Shown: positions 8,484 to 16,904, counted from the stretch's first letter. The stretch: 64,000 bases of DNA from Massilia yuzhufengensis (GCF_900112225.1 NZ_FOLD01000007.1:140790-204789); one strand, 5' to 3'. Notes: generated by a model not told the origin, from the sequence alone. Program-made: numbers and translations.

Positions 8484-10856
8484 ATGTCCACCATCGAACC
8501 ATCCGCACAGGTGACCTTCCTGACCGATGACGACGGCAAGGTCGTGACCTGGAATCCTGCCTGTGCCACGCTGTTCGGCTGGACCCCGGAACAAGCCCCC
8601 CGACACGCGCTGACCGAACTCGTCGCCGGCGAGGCATCCTGGGCGGCGCTGGCCGCCGCCGGCGGTGGCCACCTGCAGCTGCGCATGGCCGGCGGCCACG
8701 AAGGCGCCGCCACCCTCACCCTGCTGCGCCAGTACGATGCCCTTGGCCGGCCGCAGGGCTGGAGCGCCAGCATCCTCGTCGCGCCGTCCGAATCGCCCGA
8801 TGAAAGCGAACGAGTCGGCAACACGCCGCTCGCGCGCGTGGTCGACCTGCTGCCCGGCACCTTCTACGCGATCAACCGCGCAGGCCGCTTCGTCCTCTGG
8901 AACGACAACCTCGAGCGCCTCACCGAGCTCACGCCCGACGAACTGGCCGCGGCCCAGGTGATGGACATGTTCGAGCCGCGCGAGCGCGCGCTGGCGGCCG
9001 AGAACATCCGCCGCGTGTTCGAGGAAGGCGCCGAAGTGTCGATGGAAGTGAACTATGTCTCGCGCAGCGGGCGCGAGACCCCGATGATGGTCGGCGGCGC
9101 GCTAGTGGCCTGCAACGGCGGCAGCTACCTGTTCGGGATGGGCATCAACATTGCCAGGCGGCGCGACAAGGAACGCCAGCTGCGCCTGAGCGAGCGCGCC
9201 CTGCACGCGGCCAGCAACGGCATCGTGATCACCCGCTGCACGGGGTCCGACAACCTCATCGAGTATGTCAACCCGGCCTTCGAGCACATTGCCGGCTACA
9301 CGGCCAGCGAGTCGATCGGGCGCGACCCGCGCTTCATGGCGGCGCCCGAGTTCGACGCCTACGAGCGCAGCCAGGTGCGCATCGCCGTCGCCGAGCGGCG
9401 CGCGGTCAACGTGGTGTTCCGCAACAAGCGCAAGAACGGCGAGCTGTTCTGGAACGACCTGGGCATCACCCCGGTGCGCGACGAATACGGCGAAGTCACC
9501 CACTTCATCGGCGTGCTGCAGGACGTCACCGCCCTGAAGGAACGCGCCGACCACCTCGAGCACGAGGTCAACCACGACGCCCTGACCGGCCTGGCCAACC
9601 GCACCCTGCTGTGGGACCGGCTCGAGCACGCCGTGCACCTGGCGCAGCGCCACAAGACCATGGTGGCCGTGGTGCTGATCGACCTGAACAACTTCAAGAC
9701 CATCAACGACACCTTCGGCCACCAGGCCGGCGACGTGGTGCTCAAGGTGGTGGGACGGCGCTTGTCCGCGGCGGTGCGCGACAGCGACACGGTGGCGCGC
9801 ATGTCGGGCGACGAATTCGTGCTGGTGCTGGTCGACCAGCCGTCGCTGCGCTTCACCTTGCGCATGGCCGAGCGGCTGCGGCGCTCGCTGGTCATGCCGG
9901 TGGCCTTCGACGGCAACGAGATCCCGGTCGGCGCCAGCCTGGGCGTGGCGATCTGCCCGCACGACGGCTGCACGCCGGCCGAGCTGGTGCGCGCGGCCGA
10001 CATGGCGATGTACCAAGCCAAGAGCAATGGCGGCGGCGTGCACTTCTTCTCGCCCGAGATGCGCTCGGCCAGCGAAAAGCGCGCCGCCCTCACCAACCGC
10101 ATCCGCAATGCGCTCGAACACGACGAGCTGTTCCTGCTGTTCCAGCCGCGCATGGATGCGCGCAGCGGCAAGGTGCGCGGCTTCGAGGCGCTGCTGCGCT
10201 GGCGCCATCCCGAGCAGGGCGTGATGCTGCCGGCCTCGTTCCTGTCCGAGGCCGAGGAGTCAGGCCAGATGATCGACATCGGCAACTGGGTGCTGGACCA
10301 GGCCTGCGCCTTCGTCCACCAGCTGCGCCAGCTCGGCTACACGGGGCTGCCGGTGTCGGTCAACGTGTCCTACCGCGAGTACAGCCAGATCGGCTTCATC
10401 CCCGGCATCGCGGCCCGCATGCAGCAGTACGGTTTGCCGGCGGGCAGCCTCGAGATCGAGATCCCCGAGGCCGACCTGATCCGCAACCCGGGCCTGGGGC
10501 GCGACTTGTCGGCGCAGCTGCACGACACCGGCGTGTCCCTGTCGATCGACGAGTTCGGCAAGGGCATTTCCGACCTGTCCTTCCTGCGCCAGCTGCTGGT
10601 GCGCCAGGTGAAGCTGTCGAAGTCGGCGGTGCACGACATCGTCGCCGAGGGCAACGGCAGCCAGCTGGCCAAGACCCTGATCGACATCGGCCACAACCTC
10701 GAACTGGCGGTGGTAGGGGAAGCGGTGGAGACGGAAGCGCAGGTGGACTTCCTGCGCTCGCATGGCTGCGACCAGCTGCAGGGACAGTGGTTCAGCGAGC
10801 CGCTCGCGGCCGAGGCGGTGCACCGCATGCTCGACCAGCGCTACCACGCACAGTAA
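8484..10856 (+). CDS. PAS-PAS-LOVlike-GGDEF-EAL protein with degenerate EAL
   Basis: A 790-residue predicted cytoplasmic protein. PAS-like regions lie at about 5-105, 115-230 and 240-355, followed by GGDEF (about 365-520) and EAL (about 535-785). The third PAS resembles LOV domains (IGRDPRFMA, then VVFRNKRKNGELFWNDL and THFIGVLQDVT), but Pro occupies the photoactive Cys position. The cyclase motif is SGDEF with an RxxD inhibitory site (RDSD) upstream, so synthase activity is possible. The EAL domain keeps EALLRW and the Asn of VNVSY, but has DEFGKG for DDFGTG, KLSKS for KIDxS and GEAVE for AEGVE, so it is probably catalytically poor. ATG 8484 was chosen because the frame before it is not protein-like. 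Confidence 0.9.
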   Translation: MSTIEPSAQVTFLTDDDGKVVTWNPACATLFGWTPEQAPRHALTELVAGEASWAALAAAGGGHLQLRMAGGHEGAATLTLLRQYDALGRPQGWSASILVAPSESPDESERVGNTPLARVVDLLPGTFYAINRAGRFVLWNDNLERLTELTPDELAAAQVMDMFEPRERALAAENIRRVFEEGAEVSMEVNYVSRSGRETPMMVGGALVACNGGSYLFGMGINIARRRDKERQLRLSERALHAASNGIVITRCTGSDNLIEYVNPAFEHIAGYTASESIGRDPRFMAAPEFDAYERSQVRIAVAERRAVNVVFRNKRKNGELFWNDLGITPVRDEYGEVTHFIGVLQDVTALKERADHLEHEVNHDALTGLANRTLLWDRLEHAVHLAQRHKTMVAVVLIDLNNFKTINDTFGHQAGDVVLKVVGRRLSAAVRDSDTVARMSGDEFVLVLVDQPSLRFTLRMAERLRRSLVMPVAFDGNEIPVGASLGVAICPHDGCTPAELVRAADMAMYQAKSNGGGVHFFSPEMRSASEKRAALTNRIRNALEHDELFLLFQPRMDARSGKVRGFEALLRWRHPEQGVMLPASFLSEAEESGQMIDIGNWVLDQACAFVHQLRQLGYTGLPVSVNVSYREYSQIGFIPGIAARMQQYGLPAGSLEIEIPEADLIRNPGLGRDLSAQLHDTGVSLSIDEFGKGISDLSFLRQLLVRQVKLSKSAVHDIVAEGNGSQLAKTLIDIGHNLELAVVGEAVETEAQVDFLRSHGCDQLQGQWFSEPLAAEAVHRMLDQRYHAQ

Positions 10857-10910
10857 GCCGCCGACTTCCTGCCTCAGCAGCATGATCGACGTCCCGGCCG
10901 CCGAAAGTGC

Positions 10911-10944
10911 TTGCAATAGTTAGATGTTTAGCTAACAATCAATC
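10911..10944 (+). promoter_or_regulatory. Candidate autoregulated, possibly leaderless sdpR promoter
   Basis: TTGCAA (10911-10916) and AACAAT (10934-10939) are spaced 17 bp. The spacer and -10 region hold the inverted repeat GTTAG-N8-CTAAC (10919-10923, 10932-10936), a plausible ArsR-type operator. The ATG at 10945 has no Shine-Dalgarno and lies where transcription would begin, so the mRNA may be leaderless. Confidence 0.4.
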
Positions 10945-11241
10945 ATGAGCTCCGTTTTCAAAGCCTTGTCCGACCCGACCCGCCGCGCCGTCCTTCAGCA
11001 CCTGCAAGGGGGACCGATGGGCGCCGGCGAACTGGCCGACCTGTTCGATGTATCGAAGCCGACGATGTCGGCCCATTTTGCCGTGCTGGTGGCGGCCGGC
11101 CTGATCGCGCCCGAAAAACATGGGCGTACGATCACTTACCGGCTCAGGTTGTCGGTGCTCGAGGACGCGCTGCTGGCGTTCGCGCAAACCTTCGGCCTGA
11201 ACGTCACCCGGCCAGCACAACCACGCAAGGAGAAACCATGA
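10945..11241 (+). CDS. ArsR/SdpR-family winged-helix autorepressor
   Basis: A 98-residue winged-helix regulator. MSSVFKALSDPTRRAVLQHL, GELADLFDVSKPTMSAHFAV (recognition helix) and EKHGRTITYRL (wing) are typical of the ArsR superfamily SdpR-like autorepressors. No metal-binding Cys cluster is seen. The stop overlaps the start of the downstream membrane gene (ATGA at 11238-11241), the same partnership as Bacillus SdpR with SdpI. By analogy it represses its own operon until titrated to the membrane by its partner, but that mechanism is inferred here. Confidence 0.88.
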   Translation: MSSVFKALSDPTRRAVLQHLQGGPMGAGELADLFDVSKPTMSAHFAVLVAAGLIAPEKHGRTITYRLRLSVLEDALLAFAQTFGLNVTRPAQPRKEKP

Positions 11242-11645
11242 CATCGCTGACCCCGATCTGCCGCGCCCTGCTTGGGGCTGCATTCATCCTGGGCGCGGCC
11301 GCGCTGCTGGCCTGGGCCGCGCCGGCCTGGCTCGACCCGGAATGGGCGCGCCGGCTGGGCGGTGCGCTGCTCGGCGCCGTGGTGGTGGTGTACGCGAATG
11401 CCATCCCGAAAGCGCTGGTGGAACGCGCCCGCATGCGCTGCACCTCGCCCGGCGCCGACCAGGCCGCCCGCCGCTTCGCCGGCTGGGCCCTGGTGCTGGG
11501 CGGGCTGGCCTACATGCTGGCCTGGCTGGTGGCGCCGCTCGACAAGGCGGGCATGATTGGCGGCCTGGCGCTCGGCGCCGCGGTCACCTGGGCAGCGCTC
11601 GGCTGCATGCGGATCGGTACGACGCAGCGCGGCGCCGGCCGCTAA
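11238..11645 (+). CDS. SdpI-like integral membrane protein
   Basis: A 135-residue hydrophobic protein with four predicted membrane segments (about 8-27, 38-54, 74-94 and 102-121). The ANAIPK sequence at the end of the second segment matches the N-x-x-P-K signature of SdpI-family proteins, and pairing with an upstream SdpR-like repressor supports the call. Bacillus SdpI gives immunity to the SDP toxin and captures SdpR at the membrane. No SDP toxin gene (sdpABC) is visible here, so a sensor/repressor-sequestering role is more likely than immunity. It is shorter than Bacillus SdpI, and family assignment is moderately sure. Confidence 0.65.
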   Translation: MTSLTPICRALLGAAFILGAAALLAWAAPAWLDPEWARRLGGALLGAVVVVYANAIPKALVERARMRCTSPGADQAARRFAGWALVLGGLAYMLAWLVAPLDKAGMIGGLALGAAVTWAALGCMRIGTTQRGAGR

Positions 11646-11684
11646 AACTTGGTTCTTACCACCGTGACAACCTAGGGAGACTTC

Positions 11685-12023
11685 ATGCTTGCAATGCTGA
11701 TGGGCGTAAAAAACATCGCACCGGCCGCACTGGCCGGACAGCTCGACGGCGGGCGCACCGTCGTGATCGACGTGAATGCCCAGCAGTCGTGGCTGAAGGC
11801 GCGCGTGCCGGGCGCGCTCAGCCTGGGTGTGGAATTCGACGCCGCCGCCCTGCCGCCGGATCGCAGCGCGAGCCTCGTCTTCTATTGCTCCAATCCGCTG
11901 TGCAGCAAGGCGCCGCGCGCGGCCCGGCGCGCCGGCAAGCTTGGCTACACCGATGTACGCGTGATGGCGGCAGGCATCACTGGCTGGATCGCAGCCGGCC
12001 TGCCGACCGACAGCGGCGCATAA
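11685..12023 (+). CDS. Rhodanese-like domain protein
   Basis: A 112-residue single rhodanese domain, likely cytoplasmic. VVIDVNAQQSWLKARVPGAL corresponds to the conserved D-x(6)-E/H-hxGA region of the family. VFYCSNPLCSKAPRAARR (about 65-82) supplies the active-site Cys loop, here CSNPLC with a second Cys five residues on. MAAGITGWIAAGLP is the normal C-terminal GG-x-x-W-like motif. A sulfurtransferase role is likely but the acceptor is unknown. It lies 39 bp after the SdpI-like gene with its own AGGGAG ribosome site, so it may or may not share that transcript. Confidence 0.85.
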   Translation: MLAMLMGVKNIAPAALAGQLDGGRTVVIDVNAQQSWLKARVPGALSLGVEFDAAALPPDRSASLVFYCSNPLCSKAPRAARRAGKLGYTDVRVMAAGITGWIAAGLPTDSGA

Positions 12024-12042
12024 GCGGCACATACGCGGCGGA

Positions 12043-12981
12043 TCAGCCGTCCTTGTTGATCCGGTTGACGAGGGCGCCGAGCACATCCTCGGCCAGGTCG
12101 TTGTCCACCTGGCAGGTGCCCGCGTTCTCGTGCCCGCCCCCGCCGTATTCCAGCATCAGCGCGCCGATATTCGTGTTCGACGTGCGGTTCAGGATCGACT
12201 TGCCGGTGGCGAAGACCGTGTTCTGCTGCTTCACCCCCCACAGCACGTGGATCGAGATATTCGTCTCGGGGAACAGCGCGTAGATGATGAAGCGGTTGCC
12301 GGCATAGATCACGTCTTCGCTGCGCAAATCGAGCACCACCAGGTTCTTGTGGACCTGGGCGCAGCGCCGGATCTGTTCCTTGCAACGCTCGCTGTGCTCG
12401 AAGTACAGGGCGGTGCGCTCGCGCACGTCGGGCAGCTCCATGATCTGCTCGATCGAGTGCTGGGCGCAATAGTCGATCAGGGCCATCATGAGCTGGTAGT
12501 TCGAGATGCGGAATTCGTGGAAGCGCCCCAGGCCCGTGCGCGCGTCCATCAGGAAGTTGAGCAGGTTCCAGCCCTGCGCGAACAGCACTTCGTCGCGCGA
12601 GAAGCGGGCCGAGTCGCCCTTGTCCACCGCCGCCATCATGTCGCTCCAGCTCGCCGGGAACACTTTGGCGCCGCCGTAATGGTCGTACACGACCCGCGCG
12701 GCCGATGGCGCTTCGGGGTGGATGATGTGGTTGGCGCGCACCCCGGTGTTGCGGATGGTTTCCGACAAGTGGTGGTCGAACACCAGGTGGGCCGCCGCCA
12801 CGTAAGGCAGGTTGGTCGTGATGTCGCGCGCGCTGATGGCGATTTTGCCATCCTGCATGTCCTTCGGATGCACGAACAGGATGTCGTCGATCAGGTCGAG
12901 GTGCTTGAGCAGCACTGCGCACACCAGGCCGTCGAAGTCGCTGCGGGTCACAAGTCGGAAACGTTGGTGGTCGGCTGACAT
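12043..12981 (-). CDS. DHH/DHHA1 family phosphoesterase
   Basis: A 312-residue protein with the DHH superfamily metal-binding motifs. SDFDGLVCAVLL (about 14-25) provides the first Asp pair, VFDHHLSE (about 66-73) holds the DHH signature, and EYGGGGHENAGTC near the C terminus is the DHHA1 substrate motif. Relatives include oligoribonuclease/pAp phosphatases (NrnA) and exopolyphosphatase-like enzymes; the substrate here is unassigned. ATG 12981 (MSADHQRF) is preferred over GTG 12987 because AAAGGA stands 7 bp before it. It is convergent with the rhodanese gene, separated by 19 bp. Confidence 0.85.
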   Translation of the reverse strand: MSADHQRFRLVTRSDFDGLVCAVLLKHLDLIDDILFVHPKDMQDGKIAISARDITTNLPYVAAAHLVFDHHLSETIRNTGVRANHIIHPEAPSAARVVYDHYGGAKVFPASWSDMMAAVDKGDSARFSRDEVLFAQGWNLLNFLMDARTGLGRFHEFRISNYQLMMALIDYCAQHSIEQIMELPDVRERTALYFEHSERCKEQIRRCAQVHKNLVVLDLRSEDVIYAGNRFIIYALFPETNISIHVLWGVKQQNTVFATGKSILNRTSNTNIGALMLEYGGGGHENAGTCQVDNDLAEDVLGALVNRINKDG

Positions 12982-13305
12982 CGGCACATCCTTTCAAGGA
13001 GAGCAAGAGCGGGGGTCGTCGTCCGCGGGCGGTTCCGGGTAAGCGGGCAAGGCCGCTCCCGAAAGATCATACCTTGCAATGTTTCCGATTGTCAGCTTTT
13101 GCGTTGGCGCATCCTGGCTGGGCTGGACGCCATCCATTCCCCGGATCATGCAGGCTGTCGCACGGCAGTAGCCTGCAGCGGCCGCCAAGGGTAAAGTTGC
13201 ATCATCCCAACAGATGTGGCGGTCGGAAATGTTGTATTTCCGGCACGCGCAGGCGGCAACGCGGTACACTCGCCGCTCGCACCAAGATTTGACGAAACCA
13301 ACACC
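12982..13305. other. 324-bp intergenic region with a perfect 7-bp inverted repeat
   Basis: Divergent spacer between the DHH phosphoesterase and the LytS-like kinase. No protein-like frame was seen. It contains CGGAAAT-N5-ATTTCCG (13224-13242), 64 bp before the kinase start, which could be an operator for the two-component operon or a 5'-leader hairpin. No convincing -35/-10 pair could be chosen. Confidence 0.4.
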
Positions 13306-14589
13306 ATGCAAGCCAGGAACACCAACCAGCAGTATTTTTCCAGCGTCCTGTCGTGGCTCTACCGCGGCTTCGACGCGGTGGCGACCTGGGTCACCCAGCT
13401 GTCGTGGTGGAAGTTCCTGCTGTTCGCGATCCTGACCCTGACCGCCGGCGCGATCCTGCAGGAAGAACTGTTCTCCGGCCCCGCCGAAGAAGAAATCACC
13501 CGCGCCGAGCGCGAGGCCGGCCGCCGCAGCGATGCCGCCATCCTGATCGACGAACGCGGCATCCACTACAACCCGCGCAACCGCACCCGCAGCGGGGCCA
13601 GCACGGCGCCGCCGGAAGCGCCGAGCGCGCCGCCAGAGCCCGGCGCCGCGCCCGAAGCACCGGTCGCGCCGGCCGCCCCGGGCGTGCCCGCCCCCGCCAC
13701 CACGCCCAACCCGCCGGCCGCGGGCGCCAGCAGCGAATCGGTCCATATCGAACTGCCACCGCAGATCGGCGAAGAATTGTCGAACGCGATCGAAGCGGCC
13801 GTGGAAGACGCGGCCGAACAAAAGGTGTCGCGCTACCACAAGCAGGCTTCGACCTGGTTCATGAACTTCGTGATCCTGTTCGTGCTCGCATTATTCGGCA
13901 CCAAGGCCCTGGTCGGCGGCAAGAAACGCGCCGACGCCGAGGTGCAGGTGGCCAATGCGGCGGCCGAGCGCGAAGCGATGCAGCGCCAGCTGTCCGAGAC
14001 CAAGATGCAGATGATGCAGGCGCAGGTGGAACCGCACTTCCTGTTCAACACCCTGGCCTCGGTCGAGCACCTGATCCAGGTCGATCCGCCGCGCGCCTCG
14101 GCCATGCAGCGCAGCCTGATCCAGTACCTGCGCGCGGTGCTGCCGCAGATGCGCGACAACGCCGTGGTCACCGGCCTGGGGCGCGAAGTGGACATGGTGA
14201 CGGCCTACCTGAACCTGCTGCGCATGCGCATGGAAGAGCGCCTCACGGTGGTGATGCAGGTCCCCGACAGCCTGCGCAGCGCAGCATTCCCGCCGATGAT
14301 GCTGCAGTCGATGGTGGAAAACGCCATCAAGCACGGCCTCGAATGCAAGCCCGAAGGCGGCACCCTGAAGATCCAGGCGGACGTGGTCGACAACCGCTTG
14401 CGCGTAACCGTCACCGACGACGGCGTGGGGTTTGGCGTGGTGCCGAGCGACGGCACGGGCCTGGGCCTGCAGACCATCCGCGACCGCCTCAAGCTGCTGC
14501 ACGGCGACGCCGGCCAGCTGCACATCGCCGCCAACAGCCCGACCGGCGTGATCGCGATGATCGAAGTGCCTTACCACGTGTCGAAATAA
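13306..14589 (+). CDS. LytS/YehU-type sensor histidine kinase
   Basis: A 427-residue inner-membrane kinase. TM1 is about 34-51, the outer loop about 52-182, TM2 about 183-199. The His_kinase domain has the H-box VEPHFLFNTL (phospho-acceptor His about 244), then the HATPase with MVENAIKHGLE, VTDDGVGF and GTGLGLQTIRDR. The loop contains an extreme Pro/Ala-rich stretch (about 99-141) and no recognised sensor fold, which is unusual for the family. The start MQARNTNQQYF at 13306 avoids a non-conserved N-terminal extension. The LytTR response regulator follows after 87 bp and is its evident partner. Confidence 0.9.
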   Translation: MQARNTNQQYFSSVLSWLYRGFDAVATWVTQLSWWKFLLFAILTLTAGAILQEELFSGPAEEEITRAEREAGRRSDAAILIDERGIHYNPRNRTRSGASTAPPEAPSAPPEPGAAPEAPVAPAAPGVPAPATTPNPPAAGASSESVHIELPPQIGEELSNAIEAAVEDAAEQKVSRYHKQASTWFMNFVILFVLALFGTKALVGGKKRADAEVQVANAAAEREAMQRQLSETKMQMMQAQVEPHFLFNTLASVEHLIQVDPPRASAMQRSLIQYLRAVLPQMRDNAVVTGLGREVDMVTAYLNLLRMRMEERLTVVMQVPDSLRSAAFPPMMLQSMVENAIKHGLECKPEGGTLKIQADVVDNRLRVTVTDDGVGFGVVPSDGTGLGLQTIRDRLKLLHGDAGQLHIAANSPTGVIAMIEVPYHVSK

Positions 14590-14676
14590 GCGCCCCTGCG
14601 AGATTTATCCGCAGCAACTTGCCTGCGGGGCGATTTCATTGAATAATTGTCACCTAACTTTGCTACCGGATCGATC

Positions 14677-15438
14677 ATGCCTACCGCGATTATTGCCGAC
14701 GACGAAAGACTGATGCGCGACCAGCTGCGCCTGCGCCTGTCGGAGGCCTGGCCGGAACTGGAGATCCTGGGCGAAGCCAAGAACGGCGAGGAAGCCGTGG
14801 AACTGGTCGAGCAACTGAACCCCGACCTGACCTTCCTCGACATCCGCATGCCCGGCAAGACCGGCATGGAAGCGGCGCGCGACATCGGCGATCGCAGCCA
14901 GGTGGTGTTCGTCACCGCCTACGACCAGTACGCGGTGGAAGCCTTCGAGCGCGGCGCGGTCGACTACGTCCTCAAGCCTACCGAACCGGAGCGCCTGAAG
15001 GTGACGGTCGACCGCCTCAAGCAGCGCCTCGAGCGCCCGGCCGGCAAGGTGAACGACAGCGTACAGGCGATGCTGTCGCAACTGGCCGAAAAGATCGGCG
15101 CGCCGAAGCCGAAGCACCTGCAGTGGATCCAGGCCAGCATCGGCCAGGACCTGCGCATGATCCCCGTGGAAGACATCCTGTTCTTCCGCTCGGACGAAAA
15201 ATATACCTGCGTGCAGACGGCGTCGTTTGAGGCCTTGATCCGCAAGCCGGTGCGGGATTTGGCGGAAGAACTGGATCCGTCGCTGTTCTGGCAGATCCAC
15301 CGGGCCACGCTGGTAAACGTCAACGCGATCGAGGGCGTGACGCGGGATATTCGCGGGCGGCATCTGGTGCTGGTGAAGGGGCGGCCGGAGAAGCTTGAGG
15401 TGAGCAGGAGTTTCTTGCATTTGTTCAAGCAGATGTAA
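14677..15438 (+). CDS. LytTR-family response regulator
   Basis: A 253-residue two-domain regulator. The receiver (about 1-120) has the acidic pair DD at 8-9, phospho-acceptor Asp55 in FLDIRMPG, a Thr in VTAYD and Lys in LKPTEP. The C-terminal LytTR DNA-binding domain (about 150-250) contains VEDILFFRSDEKYTCV, the typical RKPVRDLAEELDPSLFWQIHR region and RSFLHLF. Members bind pairs of 9-bp direct repeats. Together with the preceding kinase it resembles the AlgZ/AlgR-YehUT class of two-component systems; the regulon is not visible here. Confidence 0.92.
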   Translation: MPTAIIADDERLMRDQLRLRLSEAWPELEILGEAKNGEEAVELVEQLNPDLTFLDIRMPGKTGMEAARDIGDRSQVVFVTAYDQYAVEAFERGAVDYVLKPTEPERLKVTVDRLKQRLERPAGKVNDSVQAMLSQLAEKIGAPKPKHLQWIQASIGQDLRMIPVEDILFFRSDEKYTCVQTASFEALIRKPVRDLAEELDPSLFWQIHRATLVNVNAIEGVTRDIRGRHLVLVKGRPEKLEVSRSFLHLFKQM

Positions 15439-15488
15439 GGCCGCGTCTTCACTGTCGTTGGACTACGGCTGTTCCCTGCGTTATCCCC

Positions 15489-15520
15489 AAAACCGTCGTA
15501 CGCGCCAGTGGCGCGCATGA
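15489..15520. repeat. Palindromic intergenic repeat, CGCGCCAGTGGCGCG variant
   Basis: CCGTCGTA, then the palindrome CGCGCCAGTGGCGCG, then CATGACGG. It shares the CGTCG flanks of the REP-like family but has a different core. A close relative with core GGCGCCAGTGGCGCC lies at 37389-37417, so this is a second sub-family. Confidence 0.55.
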
Positions 15521-15646
15521 CGGATCATATGTTGGGGTGGTAAATACCTCCCCGCCCCCTTTGTCTCGCATCAACCCCCCTCCCTCCCCCACGCCGTAAT
15601 GTAGAGCTTCCGGCCTTTCCACGGCCCTTACTGGCAGCTTTCCCGC

Positions 15647-16843
15647 ATGACACCACAGCGACGCTTCCGCCGGCGCAACGCGGGGACCGCGGTTCTCGTG
15701 TTCTCGTTCCTGGGCGGTTATTGTGCCGGCCATGCGGCCGCCGCCATGCGCCGGACGCGCAGCGTGCGGCGGACCATGCGCGAACTCGACGGCCGGCGCA
15801 TCGTGCACAGCGCGAGCGACGCCATCCTCTCCATCGACGAGCACGCCGTTATCCTGTTCGCCAACCCGGCCGCCGCGCACATGTTCGCCAGCAGCGTGCT
15901 GGCCATGCAGGGCAGCTCGCTGGCGCGCTTCATCCAGGCATCCGGCCGCAAGGCCGACACGCCCTACGATTACTTCCCTTCCGGCGGTGGGCGCGCGGGC
16001 CGGCGCGCCACCGACTACGCGGTCACGGGCATCCGCGCCAATGGCCAGCTGTTCCCGATCGAAGGCTCGATCTCCACCGTGCAGCACGACGGCCACCAGG
16101 TCTGCACCGTGATCCTGCGCGACGTCTCCGAGCGCCACCTGGTGCAGCAGAAGCTGGCGCGCTCGCACGACCAGTTGCGCCAGCTCTCCACCGCCCTGCA
16201 GACCATCCGCGAAGAAGAGCGCACCCACATCGCACGCGAGCTGCACGACGACCTCGGCCAGCTGCTGGCCTCGCTGCGCATGGACCTGACCCTGCTCCAG
16301 CAGTACAACCCCATGCCCGAGCCGGGCCAGCGCCTGGTCGAAGGCATGGAAACCAACCTGCTCATGGCCATCGCTTCGCTGCGCCGCATCGCCACCAACC
16401 TGCGCCCGCGCGCGCTCGACGAAGGCGGGCTGTTCTTCGCGCTGCAGGGCCTGCGCGACGACTTCGTCGAGCGCCACGGCATCGCCTGCACCCTGCTGGC
16501 CGAAGAAGACGCGCTGCGCCTCGACGACGCCGCCAGCACCGCCATCTTCCGCATCGTGCAAGAGGCGCTCACCAACATCGCACGCCACGCCGGCGCCACG
16601 CGGGTGCTGCTCAACCTCGACCGCAGCGATGGCGAGCTGCTGCTCACCATCCGCGACGACGGCCGCGGCATCCGCACCGAAGACATGGAAAAGAAAGAGT
16701 CGCTGGGCCTGGTCGGCATGCGCGAACGGGTCTGGAACATGCGCGGCGAGATCACCATCAGCAGCGACGACGAACCCGGCACGCGCATCGATATCGTGCT
16801 GCCGCTGGAGCACCGCAACATCGAAGAAGAAGTCGGTCACTGA
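15647..16843 (+). CDS. PAS-HisKA_3 sensor histidine kinase (NarX/UhpB class), orphan
   Basis: A 398-residue kinase with one N-terminal hydrophobic segment (about 12-32, AVLVFSFLGGYCAGHAAAA), a PAS region (about 45-165, ending VILRDVSERHL), the HisKA_3 dimerisation domain with ARELHDDLGQLLASLRMD, and HATPase with LTNIARHAGA, IRDDGRGI and SLGLVGMRERV. The H-box HDDLGQ is that of kinases that normally pair with NarL/LuxR-type regulators, but no such regulator is next to it. The upstream neighbour is LytTR class and follows its own kinase. The partner is likely encoded elsewhere. Confidence 0.9.
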   Translation: MTPQRRFRRRNAGTAVLVFSFLGGYCAGHAAAAMRRTRSVRRTMRELDGRRIVHSASDAILSIDEHAVILFANPAAAHMFASSVLAMQGSSLARFIQASGRKADTPYDYFPSGGGRAGRRATDYAVTGIRANGQLFPIEGSISTVQHDGHQVCTVILRDVSERHLVQQKLARSHDQLRQLSTALQTIREEERTHIARELHDDLGQLLASLRMDLTLLQQYNPMPEPGQRLVEGMETNLLMAIASLRRIATNLRPRALDEGGLFFALQGLRDDFVERHGIACTLLAEEDALRLDDAASTAIFRIVQEALTNIARHAGATRVLLNLDRSDGELLLTIRDDGRGIRTEDMEKKESLGLVGMRERVWNMRGEITISSDDEPGTRIDIVLPLEHRNIEEEVGH

Positions 16844-16882
16844 GCAGCAAACCATGCACCGGCAGGCCTTGGGCATATCAGG

Positions 16883-16904
16883 ATGTCACGTAGCAACATG
16901 TCAC
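16883..16904. promoter_or_regulatory. Direct repeat ATGTCAC upstream of the porin
   Basis: Two copies of ATGTCAC (16883-16889 and 16898-16904), start to start 15 bp apart, lie about 90 bp upstream of the porin start. They could be a regulator site, but the spacing does not match a Pho box and no family can be named. Confidence 0.25.

Noticed and set aside
16883..16904. Pho box upstream of the porin
   Set aside because: ATGTCAC copies are 15 bp apart rather than 11 and the heptamer lacks CTG at the start, unlike the true tandem at 32993-33021.
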